Counted from the stretch's first letter, positions 6,105 to 13,872 are shown. The stretch: 13,872 bases of DNA from Hyphomicrobiales bacterium (GCA_015655535.1 JAATEW010000356.1:1-13872); one strand, 5' to 3'. The notes: generated by a model from the sequence alone, not told the origin. Program-made: numbers and translations.

Positions 6105-9100
6105 TCATGCATTCTGGAGGCTCGCGTCGAGGTGAAACCCAACTTCGGCCTTGGTCTTCGGCCGCAGCGTCCGATAGACGACCGGGACAAAAATCAAGGT
6201 CGCGAAAGTCGCAAAGAGAAGCCCGCCGATGACAGCGCGTGAGAGAGGCGCGTTCTGCTCGCCGCCTTCGCCCACGCCCAGAGCCATTGGGATCATGCCC
6301 AGGACCATCGCGCCTGCGGTCATCAACACAGGCCGCAGCCGCGTATAGCCTGCGACGATCGCCGCAGTCGCTTTGTCGTCGCCCGCGTCCATCCGCTGAT
6401 TGGCGAAGCTCACGACCAGAATGCTGTTGGCCGAGGTGAGGCCGATACACATCAAGGAGCCCATCAAGGCAGGCACGCTGATGTGGGTTCCAGTGAGAAA
6501 CAGCATCCAGGTGACGCCCGCCAAAGTGAAAGGCACGGCCGCGAGTACGATGATCGGATCGATCCAGCTTTGGAAGTTGATGACCAAAATGAGATAGACG
6601 AGCACCACGGCGACCGCCATTCCGGAAAAGAGGCCGTTGAAACTGTCCCGCATGGTTTCGACCTGCCCGCTGAGCGTCATCGTGATGGCGGAAGCGGGTT
6701 TGTCGGCTGCGAGCACCTTGTCGATTTCTTCCGCCGCCGAAGCCAGATCGCGGCCCTGCACATCGGCGTTCACGTCGAAGACCGGCCTGATGTTGAGCTG
6801 AGACGTGACGATCGGAACATTCGCGCGTCCGAACTTCGCGATATTCATGAGCAATTGATTGGGCGCTTCCCCGGTGCTCGGCGTGACGGGAATGGCCGAC
6901 AGGTCCTGCATGGAATTGATGCGATAGGTCGGCACCTGCACGACCAGCGGATAGCTCACGCTGTTTTTCGGATCGATCCAGAAATTCGGCACCGTCTGGC
7001 CGCTGGAATTGGTCGTGACGAGCACGTTCCTGACGACCTGCTCTTCGCTCAGGCCGAGTTCCCGGGCCAGCGTACGATCGACATCGATCGTAAGCGCCGG
7101 AGCATCCGGCACCTGAAACACATGCGAGTCGACGATGCCGGGAATCGATTTGAGATCGCGCGCGACCTTCTGCGCAAGCGCATAGGCTTCATGGGCGTCA
7201 GGACCTGAGACTCTGACATCGATCGGCGCGGGCTGTCCGAAATTCAGAACCTGATTGACGATATCGGCCGGCTGAAAGAAAAATTGCAGGTCCGGAAACC
7301 GTTGCGGCAGTATGCGCCGCAGATCGGCGACATGTTCCGCCGTCGGCGTGTGCTTTTCTGTGAGCGAGATCAGGATTTCGCCGTCCATCGGGCTGACCGT
7401 CGCGGAATCGCTCAAGGCGATGTTGATGCCGCTGTAAGGCAGGCCGATATTGTCGAGAATGACATCGATCTGGTCCTGGCCGACGATCTGACGGATCGCG
7501 GCTTCGACCTCCGCGAAATAATGCTGCGTTTCTTCGATGCGCGTCGCCGGCGGTGCGCGCACATGAAGCCGCATCTGGCCCGCATCGACCTGCGGGAAAA
7601 AATCTCGTCCAAGCTGCGGGAAAAGCAGCAAGGAACAGACGATCAGAGCAAGGAAGAACAGGCTCGTCACGCCGGCACGTGCGACGCAGAACGCGACGCT
7701 GTTATGATAGGCCGCGCGAAATCGAAAGAATCCAGCCTCAAACCCACGATGAATCAGACTGAAAGGGTTGCGTATGCGGCGGCGTGCAGCCGGCGTCGGG
7801 TGGTCTTTTTGTTGCACCCCGACAGAACCGCGCATCAGATATGCAAACAGCACCGGGACGAGCGTGAAGGACAGCGCAAGGCTTGCGATCAAGGATACGC
7901 AGACCGAGAGCGACAAAGGCGAAAAAAGATATTTCGCCGTGCCCTGAAGCAGGAAGACCGGCACGAAAACGATGCAGATGGCCAAGGTCGACAACACCGT
8001 CGGCACCGCCACTTCGCCGCAGCCCGTGACGATCGCTTGGGTCAATGGGTCGCCCTCATGCACATGGCGCTCGATATTCTCGATCACGACTGTGCTGTTG
8101 TCGACGAGAATGCCGACGGCGAGCGCGAAGCCGCCGAGCGTCATGGTGTTCAAGGTCTCGCCGCCAAGATAGATCACCAGAACGGCCGTGATGATCGCGA
8201 GCGGAATTGTCGCAAGAATGATGAGCGTCAGACGCCAATTGCCCAAAAACAGAAGGATCATGAGCGCCGTCAATCCGGCGGCCATGGCACCGCCCATGAG
8301 CACGCTGTCGAGCGAGGCCTTGACGAAGACGGATTGATCGAAAATCGGTTTGACGCTCACGCCCGGCGGCAGCAATTTGCCGATTTGCGGCATGGCCTCC
8401 TTGATGCCGTCGATCACCGCGAGCGTCGAAACGCCGCCCGTCTTGCGCACCATCATCAATGCGCCAGGACGCCCATCGACGGCGACCGAATTGGTTTGAA
8501 TCTGATAGCCGTCGTGGACATGTGCGACGTCGCTGACGAAGACCGTCCGTCCTGCGACCTGCTTCACCGGAAACCTATTGATAGCCGCGATCGCATCCGG
8601 ACTATTGTTCATCGCGAGCGTGTAATCCTTGGCGCCGATTTTCACGTCGCCGGACGGCAGAATGACGTTTTGCTGCTGAATGGCTTGGGCAACTTCCGAT
8701 GGCGAAAGCCCGCGTGAATCGAGCGCCTCCTGATCGAGATCGACCATGATGACGCGTGGCTTGCCGCCATAAGGATAGGGAACCTCGGCGCCATGCACGA
8801 CCGCGAGATTGGGGCGGATCGTGTTTTGGCCGAGATCGTTCAGCTTCGTGTCCGGCAGAGAGCTGCTTGAAAGACTGAGCTGAATGATCGGCACGTCGGT
8901 CGCACCATAGCGCAGGACGAGCGGCGGCGTGATGTTCGGCGGCATATATTTTAAAACGACGAGCGCGCTGCTCGCCAATTGCGTGATGGCGCGGGAGACG
9001 TCGGCACCTTCGTGCAAATAGACCTTTTCGACGCCGACGCCATTATAGGCCGTCGCCTCGATCCGGCTGATGTCGTCGACGAGCGACGCAAGCTGACGCT

Positions 9101-9302
9101 CGTGCAGGGTCAGAATGCGGTTCTGAATATCGGGCGCACTCATGCCGCCATAGGTCCAGACGACGCTGACCACGGGTATGTTGATTTCGGGAAAAATATC
9201 GATCGGCATGCGCAGGCCCGCGCCAATGCCCATGATACATATGAGCATGAGACCGGCGACCACCGTATAGGGTCGTTTGAGCACAAACAGGACCAGCGGC
9301 AT
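6105..9302 (-). CDS. RND efflux inner-membrane permease (AcrB/HAE1-like)
   Basis: A 1065-residue RND pump subunit, the usual family length, with 12 transmembrane segments in two halves and two large periplasmic regions (about 31-335 and 565-885). It starts with the family-typical LKRPYTVVAG and has MPIDIFPEI after TM1. TM4 reads GILVDNSTVVIENIERH: Asp401 is kept, but the second relay Asp (D408 in E. coli AcrB) is Asn402. TM10 reads GLTSANSILVVSFA, where the AcrB K940 position is Ala958. Arg988 and Thr995 of TM11 (TRLRPVLMT) match R971 and T978. The family expels drugs, solvents or dyes using proton motive force; the substrate is unknown. The start ATG at 9302 is preceded by a weak AAAGAG site. 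It is the first gene of the operon, which is an unusual order because the adaptor normally comes first. Confidence 0.93.
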   Translation of the reverse strand: MPLVLFVLKRPYTVVAGLMLICIMGIGAGLRMPIDIFPEINIPVVSVVWTYGGMSAPDIQNRILTLHERQLASLVDDISRIEATAYNGVGVEKVYLHEGADVSRAITQLASSALVVLKYMPPNITPPLVLRYGATDVPIIQLSLSSSSLPDTKLNDLGQNTIRPNLAVVHGAEVPYPYGGKPRVIMVDLDQEALDSRGLSPSEVAQAIQQQNVILPSGDVKIGAKDYTLAMNNSPDAIAAINRFPVKQVAGRTVFVSDVAHVHDGYQIQTNSVAVDGRPGALMMVRKTGGVSTLAVIDGIKEAMPQIGKLLPPGVSVKPIFDQSVFVKASLDSVLMGGAMAAGLTALMILLFLGNWRLTLIILATIPLAIITAVLVIYLGGETLNTMTLGGFALAVGILVDNSTVVIENIERHVHEGDPLTQAIVTGCGEVAVPTVLSTLAICIVFVPVFLLQGTAKYLFSPLSLSVCVSLIASLALSFTLVPVLFAYLMRGSVGVQQKDHPTPAARRRIRNPFSLIHRGFEAGFFRFRAAYHNSVAFCVARAGVTSLFFLALIVCSLLLFPQLGRDFFPQVDAGQMRLHVRAPPATRIEETQHYFAEVEAAIRQIVGQDQIDVILDNIGLPYSGINIALSDSATVSPMDGEILISLTEKHTPTAEHVADLRRILPQRFPDLQFFFQPADIVNQVLNFGQPAPIDVRVSGPDAHEAYALAQKVARDLKSIPGIVDSHVFQVPDAPALTIDVDRTLARELGLSEEQVVRNVLVTTNSSGQTVPNFWIDPKNSVSYPLVVQVPTYRINSMQDLSAIPVTPSTGEAPNQLLMNIAKFGRANVPIVTSQLNIRPVFDVNADVQGRDLASAAEEIDKVLAADKPASAITMTLSGQVETMRDSFNGLFSGMAVAVVLVYLILVINFQSWIDPIIVLAAVPFTLAGVTWMLFLTGTHISVPALMGSLMCIGLTSANSILVVSFANQRMDAGDDKATAAIVAGYTRLRPVLMTAGAMVLGMIPMALGVGEGGEQNAPLSRAVIGGLLFATFATLIFVPVVYRTLRPKTKAEVGFHLDASLQNA

Positions 9303-9777
9303 TAGAACTCTTTGCTCAACTGCTAGGCGAGTGCTTCACGTTCGCCGGCGGCGGAGCGGTGCTCCCATTGGCCTCGAAAGCTTTGCCGCTCAAACATGAA
9401 TGGTCCGCCTGGTCAGGCGTGAGCATCAGGCTGGGGACGATTTGCGGCGATATAGAACGCCGCGCTTCTGACAGATCGAACATAGGCATCAGACATCACG
9501 CCGATAGCAAACCTACGCATTGTCTATAGCTATGGTCTTTTCACAGGCCCATTGAATTAAATTTCATTGTCGTTGCTTGCGAATGCAAATTCTATCGCCG
9601 ACGTGATGGCTCGACGCCCAATGATGTCCACGACGGAAGCCATGGCATGCGTACGAAAGACGCCTTGCATGGAGGCGCCTGACATGGCGAGCCCCAAGTC
9701 GCATTTGTATGGTCGCCCTGGCATTGATCTGGAACGGGAGATCGTATGGGCCTTTAATTTATGCTCGCCAATTCGTA
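9303..9777. other. Intergenic region between uptake cluster and efflux operon
   Basis: No well-supported gene is seen. The promoter of the efflux operon should lie here on the - strand. One weak candidate is TTGCTA with GCCTAT 17 bases downstream, reading leftward from about 9510. No repressor gene (TetR, MarR or LysR type) is found. A - strand open frame reaches 9557 and could encode about 42 residues from an ATG at 9685, preceded by a GGGG stretch and ending in ASNDNEI. It overlaps nothing known, and its reality is doubtful. No clear terminator was found after the gene ending at 9778. Confidence 0.45.
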
Positions 9778-10749
9778 CTACGCAGCATTTCGTGCGGCGC
9801 GGAGGCACAAGTCCTTCCAGTTCTGTAAATAAGGCACTGCAGGCCATGCGATTTCCGGCCCCGTCAGACCAGAATGCCCGGTACGTAAGGATATATCGGA
9901 CCCGCGTATTCCTTCGAGATATCCATCGTGCAGACAGGACGTTGTGGGCGCTGAATATCCCTGTCCTGGTGCGAGCGTCACCGAAATTATCGGGTAATTT
10001 GGATATCTCTCCAGAAACGCGTGGCCGACGAAAATTTGCTTGAGATCGCCGGCGAGCAGCTTCTCCTTAAACGGCCTGATATGACCGGCATCCAGGATCT
10101 CTGGATAGCGGCGGACCATGCTTGCGAGCCGAAGATTGTTGAAAATGAAATGCCGATCTTCTTTGCCTAAGTTGATCACCAGCCGGGAGCCCATATAGCC
10201 GCCCGATATTTGCCTTTGGATCGATGGCCCCCAAATGTCGATGTGCAGCCCCTCCCATCCCGTTGATGACAGATTTCCGGGCAGGCGTGCAGCCACGCCA
10301 ATTTGGTGGCGATGCTCCTTTGTGAGCACATAGATATTTCGACAGGTCCATTGCTTGAACTCTTCAAAAAAGTCACGTGTTGCGGCCTCTGGAATTGCTA
10401 CATATCCCTTTTCCTTATCTTCAGCCGATGGCTCTTCCAGATAGGGCTCTATGCTTCGCAAACCCATCAAGTGCAGTTCATCTGGTATTTGAAATAGCTG
10501 GATCGTCGCCGGCAAATCGTTGCCGTCGGTAATTCCGGTCAGCTTTGACATTTCATCATGTGTCAGTTGCCGCCAATCTTCCTTTGGAGGATAAGCGCCG
10601 GTGTCACGACCGAACTTGAAACCTGGCGAAGTGATCTCTGTCCAACGTGTGCGACGTGCTATTCTTATCCCCGAATTGATGCGCAAATGATGCGTACGGT
10701 CCCAACCAGGGATCAGCGACACGAGTTTGCAATCAGCTTCAAGATCCAT
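9778..10749 (-). CDS. Unrecognised protein, possible Fe(II)/2-oxoglutarate oxygenase
   Basis: A 323-residue soluble protein without signal peptide or membrane segment, so probably cytoplasmic. I do not recognise the family with certainty. Visible pattern: His169-x-Asp171 in GLHIDIWGPS, then VINLGKEDRHFIFNNL (191-206), then APTTSCLHDG with His274, and Arg289 fifteen residues later. HxD...H followed by a basic residue 10-15 positions on is the iron and 2-oxoglutarate ligand arrangement of the TauD/PhyH type of oxygenases. The function is therefore inferred from spacing only. It is the last gene of the iron-uptake-type cluster, 69 bases after the binding protein, on the same strand. Oxygenases accompany siderophore receptors elsewhere (for example PiuC with PiuA), so a role in siderophore handling is reasonable. 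Alternatives are a siderophore-modifying enzyme of another fold or an unrelated gene. Confidence 0.55.
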   Translation of the reverse strand: MDLEADCKLVSLIPGWDRTHHLRINSGIRIARRTRWTEITSPGFKFGRDTGAYPPKEDWRQLTHDEMSKLTGITDGNDLPATIQLFQIPDELHLMGLRSIEPYLEEPSAEDKEKGYVAIPEAATRDFFEEFKQWTCRNIYVLTKEHRHQIGVAARLPGNLSSTGWEGLHIDIWGPSIQRQISGGYMGSRLVINLGKEDRHFIFNNLRLASMVRRYPEILDAGHIRPFKEKLLAGDLKQIFVGHAFLERYPNYPIISVTLAPGQGYSAPTTSCLHDGYLEGIRGSDISLRTGHSGLTGPEIAWPAVPYLQNWKDLCLRAARNAA

Positions 10750-10818
10750 GACTTGATCGACCCTTTCTAATAATACGGTCGCTTGCCCGATGAGATAAGA
10801 CTGAATCAGAAAAGCATC

Positions 10819-11796
10819 TCATTGGGTCTGCCGCGCAAATCGTGCATAACCAAAAGATTGGGCATTTTCTTCAGCGGCCAGAATTTGATCTATATCGTCA
10901 TCGCTTAAAGCGAAATCATAGACATCGCGATAGGTGTCGTGAACTGATTGGTGCAAAGATGCGGGCATGAGTTCGGGATGGAAGATCTCCGCCAACCAAT
11001 CGACCAGAAGAGGATCGAAGACGGGAAGCGTGAACAGAGGAAAGTCCGGAACGAGGTAGACCTTGCGTGCCCGAACCGCGCGGATCATTTGCCATACCTG
11101 ACTATCGAAGAGTCTTTTGGGCGAAGCTTCCGACGAAGATCCTTGAATCAATATGATGTCTGGATCAAGCAGTACGACATCCTCGATTGAGAATAGGCCG
11201 GCGAAACGGGTCTGAGCCGCGTTCTTCGCACCGACTAATTCGAATCGTTCGTCGAGATATTGGCGAGGCGGCCCTATTCCAAACCTTTCCCCGTTGGAAA
11301 TGAGAACCAGGACCCGCAACGGTTGTGCCCTCATCGAGGTAAGGTGGCTTGTAATGGCCGCGATCCGGTCCTTATACGAATTTAGAAGCCCGCGGCCCTT
11401 TGTATCTTCTCCGCTCAAGATACCGAGCAATTGCCATAAGGCTATGTGGCTCGACATCAGCGGGCGCGGCGTATTGAAGCTAACGAATTCAAAGGAACCG
11501 AGATTGCCGATCACGTCCTTCTGTGTTGACCAGCCGAAAACCGCGTCGGGAGTCAGCCGCATAATCTCTTCAAGGTTTGCGTTACCGTTGCCTCCGGCTG
11601 AGGCAATCTCGTCGGAACTCGGGAACACATGATCTAGAAGAGCAGTTTTCATACCTCTTCGGCCGAGCGCGGTAGTTCCAATGATGGACTGCAAATTTCC
11701 AGCAAGCGTGGCAAACGTGGGCATAATGTTTGCCGTAAAGACTATCCGCTGCGGTGCGTGCTGAAGGACATGATCGTTACCGATCATGTCCTTCAT
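10819..11796 (-). CDS. FecB/BtuF-like periplasmic siderophore-binding protein, 5' end in another frame
   Basis: A class III periplasmic binding protein that would capture ferric siderophore (or cobalamin) after the TonB receptor and hand it to an ABC importer. Its 325 residues begin abruptly inside the family's mature N-terminus: DMIGNDHVLQHAPQRIV aligns with the usual D-[ML]-[LI]-G...PxRIV. Further marks are LTPDAVFGW in the first lobe and LLDPDIILIQG in the second. No signal peptide precedes ATG 11796, no Shine-Dalgarno sequence is present, and a stop codon in this frame lies at 11818-11820. A suitable signal peptide is encoded directly upstream in another frame (11777-11929). A frameshift is therefore likely, and the current product would stay in the cytoplasm or not be made. 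It lies downstream of the receptor; no ABC permease or ATPase gene is in the window. Confidence 0.8.
   Translation of the reverse strand: MKDMIGNDHVLQHAPQRIVFTANIMPTFATLAGNLQSIIGTTALGRRGMKTALLDHVFPSSDEIASAGGNGNANLEEIMRLTPDAVFGWSTQKDVIGNLGSFEFVSFNTPRPLMSSHIALWQLLGILSGEDTKGRGLLNSYKDRIAAITSHLTSMRAQPLRVLVLISNGERFGIGPPRQYLDERFELVGAKNAAQTRFAGLFSIEDVVLLDPDIILIQGSSSEASPKRLFDSQVWQMIRAVRARKVYLVPDFPLFTLPVFDPLLVDWLAEIFHPELMPASLHQSVHDTYRDVYDFALSDDDIDQILAAEENAQSFGYARFARQTQ
11762..11795 (-). repeat. Perfect 15-bp hairpin at the start of the binding-protein gene
   Basis: On the - strand TGAAGGACATGATCG (11795-11781) pairs perfectly with CGATCATGTCCTTCA (11776-11762) around a GTAA loop, which is a GNRA-type tetraloop in RNA. 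The stem starts at the T of the ATG at 11796 and covers codons 1 to 12 of the binding-protein frame. The TAA in the loop is the stop codon of the upstream signal-peptide frame. The RNA stem should be very stable. It may be a by-product of mutation (see findings) or may block translation from ATG 11796. Confidence 0.85.
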
Positions 11797-11929
11797 TCGG
11801 AAGGCCCGATGCGAGCGTTAGCCTTTGAGACCGCGGCGGATTAAGGCTAAGAGTCAACACTAAGCCGACACAAATGAGGAAGCCAGATATAAGCGCTGTC
11901 GTGTGTGAGAGAAATGTTCGAGCTTGCAT
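11777..11929 (-). pseudogene. Detached signal peptide of the binding protein
   Basis: A 50-codon frame beginning MQARTFL, with a hydrophobic core at about residues 11-29 (TALISGFLICVGLVLTLSL) and a short polar stretch after it (PPRSQRLTLASG). This is what the N-terminus of an exported binding protein should look like. It overlaps the binding-protein frame by 20 bases and ends in a TAA inside the hairpin loop. Both frames are open together only between 11780 and 11817, so a single-base change there would fuse them into one protein of about 370 residues, the normal exported length. A GAACGAAG stretch precedes ATG 11929. An in-frame ATG at 11980 would give a longer, Arg/Lys-rich start. A separate real small membrane peptide is possible but less likely. 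Confidence 0.6.
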
Positions 11930-12026
11930 CGGTCTTCGTTCGTGTACTAGCGTTCGGCATCCACGACGCTTCACTTTCATGGGTTCACACAAGGCAAACC
12001 CCGTCGACAGATGCCCCAAAATCCTT

Positions 12027-13871
12027 TCAGAACTTGACTTGAGCTGACGCCATAAAAGTTCGGGGCTGCCCAACGTAATTCTGAGTGAGCCAATAATGGT
12101 TATTGGCAATATTCGTTACGTTGAACCGTAGGACGTATTCCTGCCCGAAAGGCAGCTTTTGGCCGAGGAGGTCGCTGGCTCGATAACGAAAGCCAAGATC
12201 CTCCGTCGTAAAGCCAGGCAGAAACTCCGTATTGAGACGGTCCACGGCTTGTTCGCCAGTGTAATAAAAGCCACCGGTTAGCGTTAGTCCCTTGGCAAAA
12301 GGCAAATCATATTCCGCCGTGATCTTTTCCATCGAAAGCGCCACATTCGGCGGTCTATAGCCGTTGATAGAAGGTGCCGTCGGCGAGGTGTTATTTTGCA
12401 CGTCCCGGGGGTTCAGAAGCGTGACGCCTCCTAAGATTCGGAATCCCTCAAAAACGTTGCCGGTCGCCGTCAACTCCAATCCGCTTACGCGCTCTCGGCC
12501 ATCCTGCACATAGGTGTATGTGCCATTGCCATTATAAGAAGCATATTGGAGTGCCTGCTCGATTTGAAATAGCGAGGCAGTCAAGAGCATGCCGCCGACA
12601 TTGGCCTTGGCCCCGATCTCGAACTCGCGCCCAACAAAAGGAGCGAGAACCTGGCCGTTATTGGTGTAGATCGTCGATCCGCCGTTGACCACAGCCTGGC
12701 CCGGCTGCAAAGATTCGCTATAAGTTGCATAGGTCGAGATAAAGGGAACGGGTTTGAATATAAGAGACAAGCTTGGTGAAAGATGGCCTTGATCATAAGC
12801 CGAGGTCGAACTGCCGTTCGTAAGGTTAAAATTGTCACCGGAAAGAACTGTGTAATTGCCACCAACCAGCGCCGATAAATATTCATTGAATTTGATCTCG
12901 TCTCCCAAAACGAAATTTTTTGCCGTCGTATAAGACGATGTCCGAGCTGGCCCAATGTTCGATTGCGCGAAGCCTGGTTCGGGGAAATAGGTCGGTGAGA
13001 CGAAATTCAAATTACTGAAGGAGCCGGCAGCGTAGCTTGTTGGCGAGTAGGCATATCGCCAATCATTTCCATAAAAGCCGGTCGTCAGTTTGTGGTGTAT
13101 GAAGAAGGTATCGAAGTTGGCGTCTATGAACGCATAACCGGTATTGGCATAAAAGTGATAATCCGGAAGGTGAGAATCGGTTTGACTGTAGAGACCGCTG
13201 GAATTTGCCACGCTATTGTTAGCGACGATATAGTCGCGAACGACGACTTGTGAGTAGGCGTAAGACGCGCGTGCCGTGAAAATGTCATTGAGCTTCCAGC
13301 TCAGGTCCGTACCGATGCGGTCTCGCTGAGTTGAGTAGGTAGTGAAGGGTTCCCCGAAATTAAGCGCGGGGTCAGGCACTACGGAGTGCAGGATCTTGCT
13401 TGATCCGTTGGGATTTGCTGCAAAACTCCAAGCGACATCGCCGCCATTGAAGACTTGATCGTAATGGGAGCCGATGAAGGTCAATGAGGCGTCGGGACTT
13501 ATATGCCAAGTGAGCGCCGCAGTGAGTACGTCCCGCTTGATGCTCTGAAAGTTGACCGCTGTGTCGCCGTCTTGACCGACAATGTTCAGCCGATAGGAAA
13601 AGCGACCTTCTTTGTCTATAGGGCCACCAAAATCCCCATGCGTGAATCCGGAAAGGCCGCCATAATCTCCAATTGTCACACTCGCCAAAGGAACATCCGT
13701 TGGTCTTTTGTAGACGTAGTTCAGCATTCCGCCGACGTTGGTCGGGCCGTAAAGGAAGCTGGTCAAGCCCGTATAAACTTCCAAGCGCTCCTTATCCTCG
13801 AGCGGCTCGTTGAACATATTGCCTAGGACCATGCCGTCTTCCGCCGTTCCACCGCCCTTGGCGCTCCAACC
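12027..13871 (-). CDS. TonB-dependent siderophore receptor, 5' end outside window
   Basis: The C-terminal 614 residues of a FhuA/FpvA-type outer-membrane receptor, which binds a ferric siderophore and imports it using TonB energy. Reading continues to the window edge, so the signal peptide, TonB box and most of the plug are missing. The remaining plug end shows the family motif around GLTSFLYGPTNVGGMLNYVYKRP. It is followed by FGGPIDKEGRFSYRLN at the plug/barrel border, and then the 22-strand barrel. Typical late motifs are PFVGREFEIGAKAN, DGRERVSGLELTATGN, NVTNIANNHYW and the C-terminal AQVKF ending in Phe, which directs barrel assembly. The ligand cannot be told from sequence; hydroxamate types are common in this group. 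It is the first gene of the cluster inside the window; the binding protein's signal peptide begins 97 bases after its stop. Confidence 0.93.
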   Translation of the reverse strand, partial: GWSAKGGGTAEDGMVLGNMFNEPLEDKERLEVYTGLTSFLYGPTNVGGMLNYVYKRPTDVPLASVTIGDYGGLSGFTHGDFGGPIDKEGRFSYRLNIVGQDGDTAVNFQSIKRDVLTAALTWHISPDASLTFIGSHYDQVFNGGDVAWSFAANPNGSSKILHSVVPDPALNFGEPFTTYSTQRDRIGTDLSWKLNDIFTARASYAYSQVVVRDYIVANNSVANSSGLYSQTDSHLPDYHFYANTGYAFIDANFDTFFIHHKLTTGFYGNDWRYAYSPTSYAAGSFSNLNFVSPTYFPEPGFAQSNIGPARTSSYTTAKNFVLGDEIKFNEYLSALVGGNYTVLSGDNFNLTNGSSTSAYDQGHLSPSLSLIFKPVPFISTYATYSESLQPGQAVVNGGSTIYTNNGQVLAPFVGREFEIGAKANVGGMLLTASLFQIEQALQYASYNGNGTYTYVQDGRERVSGLELTATGNVFEGFRILGGVTLLNPRDVQNNTSPTAPSINGYRPPNVALSMEKITAEYDLPFAKGLTLTGGFYYTGEQAVDRLNTEFLPGFTTEDLGFRYRASDLLGQKLPFGQEYVLRFNVTNIANNHYWLTQNYVGQPRTFMASAQVKF

Positions 13872-13872
13872 C

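Noticed and set aside
6483..8717. Long + strand open frames of 241 and 477 codons opposite the RND permease
   Set aside because: Translations are rich in Arg, Asp and His with no domain. They are mirror frames of a GC-rich gene whose - strand product is clearly an RND permease.
9557..9847. A - strand open frame of 96 codons with a C-terminus ASNDNEI
   Set aside because: It overlaps the end of the gene at 9778-10749, has no known motif and its first half looks random. A shorter start at 9685 has a GGGG stretch before it, so a tiny gene is not excluded, but support is too weak for a call.
10790..10822. 7-bp inverted repeat ATGAGAT / ATCTCAT around the binding-protein stop codon
   Set aside because: The 19-base loop and lack of a T-run make it a poor terminator; a repeat of this size is expected by chance.
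11777..11929. Signal-peptide frame as part of a methanobactin-type or other leader peptide
   Set aside because: The hydrophobic core with following polar stretch and its place before a signal-less binding protein fit a detached signal peptide better; there is no core-peptide Cys pattern.

Overview
This window looks like chromosomal DNA from an alphaproteobacterium, probably of the Hyphomicrobiales (Rhizobiales) and possibly Beijerinckiaceae-like. That placement is an inference. It rests on GC-rich coding sequence with AT-rich intergenic regions, on the style of the small secreted proteins, and on an exact match to the alphaproteobacterial EcfG (general stress response) promoter consensus. No rRNA, tRNA, CRISPR array, insertion sequence or phage gene was seen.

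Left part (1-3200, + strand): envelope genes. A small secreted protein (191-469) lies behind a TATAAT-type promoter overlapped by a perfect AT-rich dyad. After a 370-base non-coding stretch comes a large outer-membrane porin (842-2746) with a periplasmic coiled coil, resembling the DcaP-like porins. It ends at a strong UUCG-loop terminator. A second small secreted protein (2946-3200) has its own EcfG-type promoter.

Middle part (3228-9302, - strand): a complete three-gene RND efflux operon, transcribed as inner-membrane permease, then periplasmic adaptor, then outer-membrane lipoprotein channel. Together these would form a tripartite pump from inner membrane to cell exterior. The permease lacks two of the classical proton-relay residues: the second Asp of TM4 is Asn, and the TM10 Lys is Ala. 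No regulator gene adjoins the operon inside the window.

Right part (9778-13871, - strand): a siderophore-uptake-type cluster that is visibly less GC-rich. The order of transcription is a TonB-dependent receptor (5' end cut by the window), an FecB/BtuF-like periplasmic binding protein, and an unrecognised 323-residue protein with an HxD...H...R pattern suggestive of a Fe(II)/2-oxoglutarate oxygenase. The binding protein has no signal peptide in its own frame. A good signal peptide lies just upstream in another frame, and the junction carries a perfect 15-bp hairpin with a GUAA loop. This looks like a frameshift, possibly made by quasi-palindrome template switching. If it is real, iron-siderophore capture in the periplasm is probably impaired in this strain.

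The best leads are the hairpin/frameshift junction, the oxygenase-like third gene of the uptake cluster, the altered proton relay of the pump, and the EcfG promoter in front of the second small secreted protein.
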